Shown in pieces: positions 45,201 through 58,134 of a stretch of 64,000 bases of DNA. A model generated the notes under the pieces. The model saw nothing but the letters and a program-made list of their open reading frames with translations. It made no database searches and was not told where the DNA came from. Position 1 is the first letter of the stretch. Every line of letters starts with the position of its first letter. A program made the position numbers and the translations under genes. The DNA is from Pristionchus mayeri. Lineage: Eukaryota; Nematoda; Chromadorea; Rhabditida; Neodiplogasteridae. The stretch lies in the NCBI GenBank assembly GCA_036245805.1, contig BTRK01000001.1:21955087-22019086 (forward strand), written 5' to 3'.

Positions 45201-48200
45201 CAATCAACGGGATAAGTACCGTAATCACTCATCCACAGTATCCCTCCTCTAGATTATCCCTCCCCACTACAGTACTCCACTCACCTCAATCTTCTTCTCT
45301 TCAGCTCCTGCTCCTCCAGCAGTTCCTCCTCCCATCACTGCTCCCTCTCCATCCTCATCACTCAATTCATCTTCTCCACTCGAATCCTCCATTGCCACTC
45401 CTCCTCCAGTCGGATTACGCACGTATCCGATACCACGCTCACTCAGATATCTGCAGAAGAAGATAGAGTTATGATACTCGGTAGTGTTCCGCAAGTGAGA
45501 CAATTGGGGAGACGAAAAACAAAGGATCCATTGTGGTCTCCATTTGTTATTGGAGACGAGAGACGTCTCCCTCATTTTAATGTTTTTTTTTTGTTTGTGT
45601 CTCCATTATTTCGTTCAAATTTTGAAAGTCGTCTCTCCCCATTCCATTCCCCTCCTCTCGCTATGAGCGGTTCCTTGTTTGTGAAAAATGAGAAGGAAAT
45701 TTTCAATTGTGATTATTGTTATTGACGAACAATGGAAAAAGAGACGTCTCTCGAATTGTCTCCCTCTCATTTTTGGCCGAGAGACGTCTCCGCGAGAGAC
45801 AGGAATGAATGGAGACAATAATTCAATTACAGTTTCGAAAAAGAATTGTTTCATTTCGGATGACTCTCCGATTGAATGGCGTACCTCTCTATGGCACTGA
45901 TGCTGGTGAGGGGGTCGACCTTGATGGATCCGTGGCCGTGTCTCCAGTCAGACAGATCTCGGCAGGCAGGATGACGACGAAGATTGCACTGAAAAATGTC
46001 CCATTTCACATCAATTCATTCAAAATTGTAAAATAAATTCACTATCAATAGAAGTGTCTATCGTACCCTGATCTGGTGAGTCTGGAAGAAGCGAAGGGCC
46101 TGGGCTCCTCTGAGACATCCGCCCACTCCGCCCGTAGCGATACCGCCCATATCGGAGACCTGCAGACATGATTCCTCCAATCAGTCCTCCCCCCCCCCTC
46201 CCCTCCCTTCCCTTCCCTTTCCTTACCTGGAACTGCTCGAGTAGACTGACGGATGCGAGTGTCTTCTGAACGATAGCTTCGAATATCTCGAATGATCCAT
46301 CGATGCCCGTCGGTCTCATTCCCTCTCCATTCTTCTCGTCAATCTTCATGAATACTCGTGCGAATGAGACAAGTCTCCTTCTCCTCTCCATCTCTCCTCC
46401 TTCCAAACTCGTCAGATAAGTGTGCAGTCCTCCAATCACTCCACTCTGCTTCATCTCGAATGCACTCAATTGCTCCTTCTGCAGTAGTTGATACAACTCC
46501 TCGACTCCCTTCTCCTCTCTTCCTTCTAGTCTCGCTGCACATTCCTCCAGGGCAGCCATCGAGGTGGACGACACTCCCACTCCCTCTCCCAGATACGTCT
46601 TCATGAGCAGTTCCGCCTCCTTCTTGATCCATGCCCTGATGTTCTCCTTCTGCACCGACGACAGCTGCACGGATGCACTGGCTGCAGCTGTTCCTCCCGC
46701 AGCAGAAACTGCTCCAGTAGCACGTCGCATGCTGGCGGCAGTCAGCTGGGAGGAGTAATGGGTGTAGATGGAGGCCATCTCTGCACGGACGGCAGATGAA
46801 CTGGCAGCAGAGGGAGAGGAAGCAGAAGGGGCTGCTGCTGCTGCAGCTGATGCAGAGGGAGATCCGTTAGAGGATCCTCCAGAGGAAGGAGATCCTCTGA
46901 AGGAGGGAAGACGAAGGGCGGAGAGGAAGTTGGAGGAGGAACTCTTCCGTCTCGACTTCTCCTTGGCGGAGGACGACGAGGAAGGGGATGCATCGGGGGA
47001 GTTCCTCTTCCTCTGTCGATTCGATCTCGTCACGGGGGCAGAGGTGGATGAACTGGAGGCTGTCTCTGCAGGGGCTGCAGCTGCCGAAGAAGAGGCTGCC
47101 TCCTCCGACTGCTTCGCCTTCGCTGCCCTGCAATGAGAGCATGAGTACTCCCTTCTCTCCTCTCTCTCTCTCCCTCATGAGTAGTGCACGTACCTCCTGG
47201 TTCCTCTCTTGCTTCCTCCAGCAGTCTCGGGTGTTCCCAGTGCAGGGGAGGCCACACCAGAGGGAGGGGCAGACTTGGATGTAGACGGACCAGCTGCTGA
47301 TGAAGAGGGAGATCCCTCTGCAGACGACGAGAGAGAGATCGCTGCCAGTTTGGCCACCTGAGAAGACACGAGTACACAAGTGATCCCTCTGGGGGGGGGG
47401 GGGGGAGAGAGAAGGACCTACCTCATGGCTGACTCCCTCCTTCCTGAACAATGGTCCGTAGACATCGGCCATCTTCTCGAGTAGCATATGCACCAATTGG
47501 AGTGCAGCTACCACCACACACACGTCCTTCGATCGTTGAGAGGCAAGGGCAGATGCGATGTGGCCTGAAGAGAAGGAGGAATTAGATGAGATGAGGAAGG
47601 GAAGGGAAGGGAAGGCACTCACCACTGAGGGGTAGATCGGCGAGAACTCCTCTGAGAACTCCCGTCGGAGTGGGACAGACGATTCTGAGCATCACTCGCA
47701 GACTCTCGTATCTGAGTGCAGGTCCGACAGAGGATCCGTCGATCTCGACCAGGACGGGGAAGAGGAGACGGGCCACTGACTCCATCTTCTGCCCATCCGA
47801 TTGCACCTTCACCAGACGGGCATCCTCCTCCAAAGAAGAGGCCACTGGCTCTGCAAGGATCGAGACTAGAGTAGGGTATCATCCATCTGCTTAGACTAGA
47901 ATGGATCAATCAATGCCCGTACCTTCCTTCTTGGGAGGGGGTGGATTGGGTGCTCTTCTCATCAATTCCCTCGTCGTTCCAGTCAGAGTATTCGTCTGTC
48001 GCATGTTCGTCAGATCCATCTCAACCACTCTCATTACCACTCATCTTCCCATGATGCACTACTCACCAGATAGACGTTTCCTCCCGCACTCAGATGAGTC
48101 TCCACTTGTCCACTTGCTCTGGCTGACTCGAGCATTCTGCTCTCACTCGATCGATACGACTGCCACATTCCATCGTCGTCTCGCCAGAACCTGAACACGA

Positions 48201-51200
48201 CTCGTCTCGATTGTTCTCCCCCCCCCCCCCTTCTTCCTCTAATCTCCTTCCACTCACCACTCTGCCCCTACGACGGGCTTGTTTGCTGCAGCATTCTCTC
48301 TATTGCATCCAGCCACGATGGAATCGATCTCGAAGATGCCAGTAGTGGGCAGACGGGGGAACAGTTCTCTGCAAGCAAACACTCTCTACATCGTCCACTC
48401 AAAACATTCCCCAACGAATAGTCAATAGTCGATCGACTTACCCAGTGAGGTAGACCAACTCGGCCAGTTGATTGGCTGGTCTGCTCACAATGTCCACTTG
48501 CACTCCCTCGCTGTCTCGTTTCCCGTGGCCGATGAACCTGCGAGAGATCGATTCACTTCTTCCTGCTTCACTTCTTTCATCATCATCACTCCCTCTGATG
48601 GCTCCTCTCTCTCTCTCTCATCAACTCACAATTGTCTCAGAGTGGTCGCGAAGTGGTTGTCGATGAGTGCGACTGCTATATCCGAACACTTGGCAGCCAT
48701 GGTGCGCACTGACTTCACCACGAGGGGGAAGGTCTGCGACGAGAGCAGAGAGGGCTGTGCTAGCAGCAGCTGCTGCATGTTAGACAGGAGACTGCAAGAA
48801 GGAGAGGTCACTGGAGGGGAGGAGGGGAGGGGGAGGGGGAGGGGACTTACGCGTGATTGGATCCTGCCACTTCTCTCAGTTTATCAGGGTGCGATCGGAG
48901 GTTCTCGATGAGACGGGCGAAGAGGGTGCAGATGGAATCGAGACATCGCTTGTCCTCAGCACACGCTCCTGCAAGGGGATTCCTCCCTTCCCTCTCAGAC
49001 TAGACCAGAAGGAGTTCCTCGACGTACCATTGATCATTCTCTGCGTGAGTTCAGCGAGTGAGTCTCTCACTAAATGGAAGTCAGCATGAGACACGAAGAG
49101 GGCGCAATTTGAAGCGATCGAGAAGGCCAATCGTTGCGAGGCCAGAGGGAAGAAGTCAATGTGAGAGATTGTCGCTGCTATTCCACCCTGAACAGGAGAG
49201 AGTTACAGAATCTCCATCTTATGTGCTTCTCATGAGATTAGACTAATGATAAATGCATAGTTAACATAGTTAATCAAAGAGAGATGGCAAACTGACAGCA
49301 GCCATGATGTTCTTCCCATTCCTCCTACTCATCACTTCGAGTGCCGCCAGTGACTGCTCTGCCACGTCGATGCACTCGATTCGCTTCAGCTGCAAAGGGG
49401 CGACCATTAGTAAACGTCGTCGCACTATCTGCACAAGGGTACGGTACCTTCTCTAGTAGATAGGGCACGGCCTCAATGACGACAGGCTGAGCACGAGGAA
49501 GCGCCTCCAGCATGTTGGTGAGACAACGAGCAGCTGTTAGCATCTGAGGAGAGGGATTAGAGGATGGAGGAAGAGGATGGAGGAAGAGGAGGAGGAAGAC
49601 GACTCACCAACTCGAAGTTGTGTTCCTTCTGCAGGAGCTGCACCACCATCGTCACGATCTCCTGAAGAAGGGGAGGGTGAAGGGGGGGGGGATGGGAAGT
49701 ACTCACTCGTATGGGTAGATTGGGAGGGAGCGAGTCCTCATTGCCCATCAACAACAGATCCGCCAATTCCATCGCTGCCTCCTGCTGTCTGATCTCATTC
49801 GACGACTTCAGCCCCTCCAGGATTGTCTGCACACGTGCATCTAAAAAAATCGATTGATTCAGCTACAGTACTATGACAACTATTGTTCGGTCCCCGAGCC
49901 ATTCCCTGAGCCTCTTGGATCGACCTTGTTTCTGCCCCCCCCCCTTCCCTTCCCTCACATCACTATCACTTATCACCGAGTATTCTCCCTCTCCTCTTTT
50001 CTTTCCCTTGCCAATCACTATAGAACGAACTGCAATCAAATGAAAGGAAATCACAAATTACGATAGATCAAAGACCCCGATCTGCAGCTGATGCAGCAGA
50101 CTCCGCCCACCTAGCTGTGCCACAGCTTGCCGGGCGGCAATGATTCGATCAACTATTGTGGACGCCAGTGAGACGAGTGTACGACCGAGTGTAGGAGAGG
50201 AGAAAGAAGGAAATGACAGAATAAGATTACCATTCTCAGCGGCGTTCTTCGTTAATTTGTCTAGTTTGCATAGCGAACGGAAAGAAGAACAGTGAACAAA
50301 TGGAGACAGAACGTTGTTCGATATTGATAAAACCAACAAAACGCAAAGTAACAAAGCGATAATCCAAGCTATTTCTTTTTTTCTACTCTCTTTCCCCAAT
50401 CCCCTCACTCCCGTTTCCAATTCGATTCGGATCCCTTGTGATGCCTACAAATTGGCATTTCTCCTTCCACTCTCGAAATGTCTTGACGATCTCTTCTCCT
50501 TTCTTCCTCCCATCTTCTAGTCTCCCAACGCCATTACGTACCCTAGTCCTCTTCCCTCTCTTCAAGTATAGCAAAGTCAACCACTACATTGTCATCACTC
50601 CATTGTATTTATAGTTGTTCACCTCTTTCCTTTCCTCGATATGCCTCTTTCTCCCACCAAGTGTCTCCCTCTATTGCCTCTTTGGACGGAATGCCAATAG
50701 ATTCCCGTAATCATCCACGCAGTATTCTCGATGCGAGGGGAGAATTGGAGTAGAGAGGGGATGTATGGGGGGAAGAGACAGAACAGGCGGGGGGGGGGGG
50801 GGGGGCAGCAGCACGACCAAAACTCACAGTGCATCTGATCTTTTCCCTTTTACCCATCCCCATTCCGGAGTTGCTAGAGGCATTGTAGTCACAGCTCACA
50901 GTAACGGGTCCTCCACTGCACAAGAGAGACTCGTACGACACGACTCCATTCCCCATTTACCGTAGATCGTAACCGCGGTGATGGGTGAGGAATGGGACGG
51001 CGATTGCGGTGCCTTCTCTTCTTTCCTTCGTGCCAGTCATCCCTTTCCCTTTCCCTCCTCCCTCCCTCACTGATGAGTGGCGAATGCAAGGAGACTCCAA
51101 ACAATAAACAGAGCAGTGGTAGTGTGAGGGAGGGAATCACTGAGGTAACCCCTTCCCTCCCTTCCTTGGTCTATCTTGTGTGTCTGACGTATCTGGTTAC

Positions 51201-52924
51201 TAGTCCCTTTCCCATCCCTGCTATTCCCTGGGATGGCTCGACTGCTCATCACAATTACATGACTCCATTCAAGTAAACACCAGCCCTTACTCAGACATAA
51301 CGAGAAGAGGGAAGAATGAGGGAGTGAGAAGACGAATCAAACACCGACCTCCACTCCATACACAATCATGCCAATTCCATCTTGGCAAACACTACCCATA
51401 CCGAAGCCCATCTCCACTCACAACACTATCTCCTCTCCCATCATCAGTGGATTCCTTCGGCTCTCCCCTATCCCATAACTCCCTTTATCCCCGCTCTCCT
51501 CACTGCATCCCTATGGCACGAAAACACACAACAAAGAGACAAGACAGAGGATCATCAAGGAAGAGAAAGGGGAAAAGGAACCCTTTCACTCACTCCCCCG
51601 ATAGAGAGACCTCCATCCTTCACTTAGGGACCAGCAATTCTACCACCCCTCAATTGCTTTCAGCTTTCAGAAGCAATGGACAAAGAGATTCCTTGCCCAA
51701 TAAAATGTAGAAAAAAAGATACGAGACAAATGGAATGAGGTCTACGTAAGGATAGAGAAATAAAAAGCAAGCCAGGATAGGGAAACTTCAACACGCATTC
51801 TTCCTTGTACCAGAACCGACTCTATTCAAGATTGTGTGATACAAGCAAGGTCAGCAAGACAAGTTAGTGAAGAGACCCCTTTGATCACCACTAAGTGCTG
51901 CAATTCAAGAAAAAGAAATGAAGGTAAAAGAGATAAAAAATATGTAGTACTCACCGCTAGTCCGCAATGCTCCGATTGCCCCGATTCCTCCCAGTCCTCC
52001 ATACAATCCACTACTCGTACTTGCTCCATCCCTCTCCTCCTTGGCTCTCCGTGTCTTCTGTAACTCGATGAGAGTCATGATGTCTCTCTGTCTCCTTCTG
52101 TACTCCTCCTCTCCACTCTCATTCGTGTCCATCGGTTCCTCTCCTTCTCTCTGTCCTCTCAATCCTCCCAATGCACCCTCGTCCTCATCTCTTGCAGGCA
52201 ACATTGGCATATCGTACACTGCCAATCCATGCGTCGATTGCAGTTGCGGCATTTGCTGCTGCGGGGGCTGGTTCGACATTCGCATAGGGTCGTAGAGAGA
52301 GGAAGGAGGTGCAGCAACGACTGTTTGCTGCACCGGCTGCACGGGGGGCGGAGCGGGGATTGCAGAGGTGCTGGTGCCAGGGTACGGCCAACAGTAGTCG
52401 GCCGCGACCACATTAGTGGGTGCGGGAGGCGCGTCTTGTCGCACGATGACCGACTGATGTGGCTGATAGAGGAAGGGCTGCGGTTGCTGCAGTGGCTGTG
52501 GCTGCATCATGTAATGCAATGGCAACGAAGGCGGGGCAGGGGGAGGTTGCTGCTGCTGGAATAACCGCAGCTGTTGTTGCGCATTGTACAATTGTTGCGA
52601 TGGCAACTGAATGACGGACTGGGGTACGACATAGTGGGTGGAGTACAGAGGCAAGTTGCCGTACATCGGTCCACCAAGTGCCCCCAGCTGTTGTGCTGCA
52701 GCCTGTACTTGCTGCTGTTGCTGGAGAGCGGCGAAAGCTGCAGCCTGCTGCTGCCACTGATTGTTGGCTATCTGCTGCATCTGCTGCAGCTGATTGGGAA
52801 GAGGAGGGAGGGGAGCAGCGACTCCTCCCACACCAGCAGCTGCTGCACCTCCTCCCGCTCCATTCCTTCCCAGGGCATGGAGCAAGGAGGAGAGTGTGGG
52901 ATCTGACTGCCAATCCAGGGCGAA
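42229..52924 (-). CDS. TRIP12: HECT-type E3 ubiquitin ligase, TRIP12 family
   Basis: Catalytic E3 ligase of the N-degron/ubiquitin-fusion pathway. Thirty-two phase-consistent exons sum to 5895 nt, 1964 residues (human 1992). Boundaries include 51955-52924, 49707-49840, 49608-49661, 49028-49187, 48258-48368, 48067-48190, 47923-48019, 46227-47127, 45885-45988, 45000-45197, 43842-43971, 43568-43794, 43330-43500, 42626-42775, 42382-42540 and 42229-42312. The first exon is a Gln/Pro/Ala-rich disordered segment. An armadillo region follows ([27 protein letters not shown]), then a WWE domain ([17 protein letters not shown], 48067-48368) and the HECT domain. HECT shows [31 protein letters not shown], catalytic Cys in [12 protein letters not shown] and the C-terminus SFHLT. 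The first listed exon opens in phase 0 without ATG; see 56642-56893. Confidence 0.95.
42807..43059 (-). mobile_element. tRNA-derived SINE, copy 2 (intronic)
   Basis: Same structure as copy 1. The head starts at 43059, a B box GGTTCGATTCCC lies at about 43002-43013, the shared body runs to 42852, and the tail reads CTTTACCTTTT near 42807. AAT repeats at 42794-42805 and from 43060 could hide a target duplication of TAATAATAATAA. It lies in the TRIP12 intron 42776-43143, in the same sense as the gene. Confidence 0.88.
45451..45884. repeat. Intron with repeated GAGACGTCTC palindromes
   Basis: This TRIP12 intron contains the perfect 10-bp palindrome GAGACGTCTC three times (about 45561-45570, 45740-45749 and 45781-45790) and several half sites GAGAC/GTCTC between about 45500 and 45815. 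No other part of the window shows this cluster. Function unknown. Confidence 0.6.
49841..51954. other. Long TRIP12 intron with a GC-rich hairpin
   Basis: 2.1 kb intron, mostly CT/GA-rich, with a 17-G run at 50789-50805. Near its 3-kb-side edge a compact hairpin at 50104-50138 pairs CCGCCC with GGGCGG and, inside, AGCTGT with ACAGCT. The surrounding 50058-50190 is open on the minus strand (..[17 protein letters not shown]..) and less biased in composition than its neighbours, so a skipped or alternative exon is possible. I could not place it in phase. Confidence 0.4.
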
Positions 52925-55900
52925 CTTAGAATAGAAGGAAGTAGAAGAGTCCTACAAGAGTCACCATCGATCCACCACGACAAATATGAGATGAAATCGC
53001 GGAACGATGACACAATCTTGAGAGAAGAGAGAAGAATGAATAGGAAGAAAGAGAACTGATGAAATAAAGGAATAAATCTAGGAGAAATATCACTGAATTG
53101 AAAGGTTGGTCAAGCGAAGAATAGTAAGCGATAGATCACACAAATAGTTACGAAATGAATGAGACTGAAGGGGGGCGCACAATTCGAAATTTCAAAGTGT
53201 AAGATAGTAGAGAGAGTGCAGCGTGAGTGTCGATTGAACCATCATGTAGCACGACCAGAGGGACCGAGGGCGGAGCCATAGAGAGAGAAAAGAGATAGGG
53301 AGAGATGCAGAAGGAAGGAAGAGAGAGAGAATGGAGTGAGGGAGGAGTGCCAATGGACAAGTTAGGTGCGAAGTCGAGAAGAGAGAGAGAGCAGGCGAAA
53401 GAGAGAGGGATCAGCTGACTGAGTGAGGGAATGAGAGTGGACTGGACTCATACTAGAGAGATAGTGGAGGGATTGGGGAGTGAAGAGAGATAGAAAGAGA
53501 CAAGGGGAGAGGGCCAAGTTATGCATTCCGGTTGAAGAAGAGTAGGGAGTGGGAAGAAAGGAGGGAGATGGAGAAGGGTGAGGGGAGATAGGAGAGACGA
53601 GTGAGAAGAGGGGAGAAGTGAGCACCCGATCGGTGGGTGAATTATACTCGCCTCCATCATTCCTCATACTCTCTATTCCATCTTCCGATAACTCCTTCTC
53701 CTCAAATCTCCTAATTCCTCTTCCACTTGTATGCCCCCTCGAATGAGACTCCACCATCGACCTTCGAGTCGCTTCTTTTATCTCCTATTTCACGAGATGA
53801 GATGTGAAGGGAAATCGACTGGATGAAGAGATCGATACGATCGATAGACACTAGAATAGCGGGCCATGAGAGCTACCCAAGGGAGCCAATATTGAATCGA
53901 ATGGGCACAAAAGTAGAATAAAAGAATAAGAAGAGAAGGGGAAAGGGTGGTGTGTGTATGGGGAACGAAAGACGGGGGGGGGGGGGGGGAGCGAGGGGAG
54001 TGAGGGGGGAGAGATAGATGGAAGGGGTGGAGTCTCACCCCTTCTATCCCTTCTTCTCTCCTTTTCCCTATATTCATCGAGACAGGAAATGAATCATGTC
54101 AATGGATGGACTTCTGTTTCCTAGCAGGGAGAACGGTAGAGGGTTTCGGAAGGGCGAGAGTCCAATTAGACTGGTCATCTGTTCTTCTCCTCTCGATCGA
54201 TGCTCTCCATTTCATTCCACGTACCTTCCCACTGTTATTCACTGCGATGAGGGAGGGGAAGGGAAAGGAAGGGATGGGATCACTGCGATAACGAGTAGAA
54301 TCTACAGCCCAATCACATTCCCACATGACAGAACCATCCAACTTATGAGGCTGCTAATCAATCAATGAGCCCATTTTTCAACGCTTAAAATCCCTTCTTT
54401 TCGATTTCAGAAAATCATGAGATTAGCTCTCCGACATCTCTTGCTATCAAACAAATGCCTATCAATTGTTGATCTATCCGATGCATCTTAGTCACCTCAA
54501 AGGAGTCACTACGAATAATATCATTTTTTTAAAAACTATCTTCATAATTTTGATAAGAAAACTCATATTTCGTAATGCTGCGATATCGATGACTGAAATA
54601 ATGGAGAAATCGTTTCGAATCTCAATTTCGTCCAGTCTTCCTCTCTCTTTCCTTATCGTCTTTGCTCCTCTCCTTCGTTCTTCTCTTCATCTCTGAGACA
54701 GAAAAGCAAGCAAGAGAATGAGGAGAACTCAGTGCCAATTGGAAACAAACAAGTTGTGGTCTCGAACTGAAGTGAATCCGAGCTACCGTAGTCCGACTCC
54801 CCCTTTAATGTTCGAGAACCGTTGTAGTCTTCGATGTGGACATAGGGAGACGACAGAGGGATAGTCATCGTAAGATGATTGGCCCCGAGTGAGGAGTGAG
54901 TCTCCATCTCATCCTTCGCCATCCATCCTATGACTCCTCTCGTTACTTTGCCTTCTTCTCCCCGTCGTTTCTCTTCTCCTCCTTCTTCACTCTTTCACTC
55001 CTATCTAATCGTTCCCAGCTGAATGAGAGAAGAGACCAGCGAAAGAAGGGAAGAAGGGGGGAGGAGATGGGTACGGGGCGATTCGAAGGACGGTCAACGG
55101 ATCCAACGTTCTATCCATTAATCGAACCAATCTACGACAAGACATGGAAAGGGGACATGCACATTCGCTTCGAGTTCCATACAAACGTAGCCACTTCGAC
55201 ATAAACTCCGGTCGTAGTGAGTGTCAGAGCAATCACGTGAAGTACAGATTACCCTCCCTTCTCTCACTTGTCATACTCCGCTCTCCATTTCATATTCCCT
55301 CCCTTTTCTCCATCGCCACTCTTCTTACTGCAGCGTGAGACTCGAAGAGACGATTCCCCCATCGAACAATGGAATTGGACGGGTGCGAAAGAAGGAGGGG
55401 AGTAGTAGGGAAGGGGTGAAGGGGAATAGTCACCGACAAGATAATGTCTCCTCTCTCTTCGTCCCATAAACCATTGTAATTATAGTACCCTCTGGCCACG
55501 AATCAGCGCCGTCTATTCATATTCAATGAGAGACATCGAAACGAATCACTGCTGATGCGCCGGGGGATGGGGAGGGAAACTACAACCAACATCGTGTCCA
55601 CCCTTTCAAATGCCTTTCCTTCTCCGAACTAATTTCAAACTGATTTTTTTCTCTGCGTGCTGTCTCTTCACCTGGTAAGATCCCACTTGCCACCTAATGA
55701 TGCGACGAGGAGGTAGTTTATAGAGATCTCGCTCCATTAGTGTGAAATTAAAACTCGTCGAGGAAGGATCACCCATTGGATGCATAATCAGGGCACAAAT
55801 GATGTATGAGGAGTCAAGACGAAGGGGGGGGGGGGGGGGGGGGGTGAGGGATTGACACTACTTCCCTTCCATATACTTATGGAAGCACTTTCAGCCGTAG

Positions 55901-56641
55901 TCCCTCTACTGAATAACACTGCGAGCGAGAGGAAGAAATGGGCAAAGGGAAGGGGGGGGGGGGGGATTGAATCACACTCGATATCAGCTGATGATGCAAT
56001 TACATGTGTGATCGATGCTTAGAGAGGTACAATCGTGTCTATCGCAATCCCAATGCTCCCTGCATTTTCCATCTCAATTAGTTCCCAATGGGTCTTCCAG
56101 TGTGTGAATGGTACAGTGTGGAACTTCCCATTCTACTATTCATTCATTCTCTCCAATCATCTTTCATGCCTGCGTATCTTTCTCACTCGAGAGAAGAGGA
56201 CAAAAAAAAGTATATATGCAAAAAGTTCTGACATCACGCAGGTAACAAAACTCGACTACCACAACATACAGATAAACGTGTACTTCTATGTATGTTAATT
56301 CCCAATTACAGCATCCTCTCATTCTCTAATTGCCGTCATTGATAGATCCCATGAGTAAAATCATTTGCCCTAATATCTTTACAACAACTCCCCTCAGTCA
56401 TCTGCCCTTATTTCCCACTGCTTTTCACCCTATTGTCTTTACCAACCTCCACTTGTAATCTTGCAGAAATATCGAACGCCCAACATTCGAACTCGATTAA
56501 TTAAAAACTGTGACTTTTCGGTTTACCGCCATTGCTGACAACTAGGGTGACCTTCTATTCGACTGATTACATACTCTCGCCCCTTCCAGTCCATCCACTG
56601 CCCCCCCCCCCCCCATCCCCTCATTCTCTAGCCCCACTCAC
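52925..56641. other. Probable first long intron of TRIP12
   Basis: 3.7 kb of GA/CT-biased sequence with G runs at 53974-53989, 55824-55844 (21 G) and near 55955. Minus-strand open frames near 53645-53757 and 54785-54922 have ordinary composition and could be alternative first exons, but no splice-phase argument supports them. Confidence 0.4.
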
Positions 56642-56893
56642 TCGTTCCTTGTGCTCCCTCCCTGTGTCCTCCGAGTAGATGCTGCATTCGTGGAACAAGA
56701 TTCCCGATGAAGTTCGAGGCCGCGGATCTGCAAGGGCAGAGCGTGAGTAGAGCGAAGAAAGAGGAGAATCACAAATGAGTTTACTAGTGCTGCTCTTTTT
56801 CGACTCCGAGAGATCGCTTCCAGTCTGTCTTATGACCAACTCTCTAATCATCCCCTGCGGCTGACCTCCATTGGGCAACAATTGACAGCGCAT
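56642..56893 (-). CDS. Probable 5' coding exons of TRIP12
   Basis: Two adjacent minus-strand exons. The first, 56785-56893, starts with ATG at 56891-56893 (MRCQLLPNGGQPQGM...) and ends at a GTAAAC donor. The second, 56642-56727, follows CCCTTGCAG and ends CGA|GTGAGT. Joined, they give 65 residues including PRPRTSSGILFHECSIY and end in phase 0, which is the phase required by the first supported TRIP12 exon at 52924. The full product would then be about 2029 residues. No family similarity is recognised in this part, so the link rests on phase, strand and splice signals only. Confidence 0.45.
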
Positions 56894-58134
56894 CCGCTCC
56901 CGCTCCCTTCATAGTTAATTTTCCCGCCCATTGCAAACTTGACGCTTCCTATATTCATGATCTTACAAATTCAAAAATCTAAAATCAAAATAATTTACAG
57001 AAAACCAATCTTTCAGTATTCACCACATTTCGTTCCTTGGTCGTTATCCTGCCGATTCATTCTAACTCAGCTGATCACACAATCTCATATTGAAGCCACA
57101 TTTCCGATTCAACCTCTTCACCACCCATAACAGATTATCTTTTAGGAATTGTTAATATACCTACATCTTCGTTTATATTCCAACTCACTACAGTATAACT
57201 TGAGCAACAATTTTCCTTATATTTTTATTCCCATTTATTCAGTGTACGCGACGATAGTTCGCACCTTCAATCGACGTCTCCGAATCCAGTTGGGAGGAGG
57301 AAAAACAAGGTGGATCATAGTGAGAGTAGATAGAGAGAGAGAGAGAGAGAGTCAACAGGCCGACGAGATAAAAGGCACCAAAATATTTCTCTGATGAGAA
57401 ATCGAACATCAATATTTTCCCGTATGCCTTAACAACTACTATTATCGTCAATATGAATACAGACCACTTGATAAACAATGATCTCTCAGAAAGCCTTGGT
57501 ACTTTATTCACAATTTACTGTTTCTTTAAATGTATTCATTGCTGTTGATCATTTTGCAAATATGACGGGAAGGTGGTTCATTCGAAGTGAAAACTGCACA
57601 GAAATTACGATGACAATAATTGCAAAGAGTTTCTAGGGACTCGCAAGTTCTCTTCTTCCAAATGAGTCAGTTCTCTATTTGCTTCGAGTGGTTTCGCGTG
57701 CTAAGTTTCTCTCGATAATGTTTCGAGGAAGGAAGAGGAAGGGATGGGGGGAAGAGTGAGGAGAGAGAAATGAGCCAAGGATGAACGATTGAGAGATGAG
57801 AAAATGAGTGGCAATATGATGAGAAGAAAGACTAAACAATGGGGAACCATTAAAATATAAACGGCGAACTATGAGACAAAATTCGAAAAGGACACCATCC
57901 AGAAAAGGACTATGCAACTAGGCAACAATGAATGCACGCATCAATCTGAGATCAGGAACACGTAGCTCACGCCCCCCCCCCCCCCCGGAAAGAATAATGC
58001 GAGCATTAGCGGATCCATTCTAAATAAGCGCCTGATAGCATTCACCGCATTTCTATGAACCACTTACGTCACTATTTTATACCTTATTGCGAAATACAAA
58101 AAAGTGAATCCCGGTAGAGCACTTAAAAACCTAA

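Noticed and set aside
46867..47625. 252-codon minus-strand open frame
   Set aside because: It overlaps TRIP12 exons in another frame; the TRIP12 frame is the one conserved.
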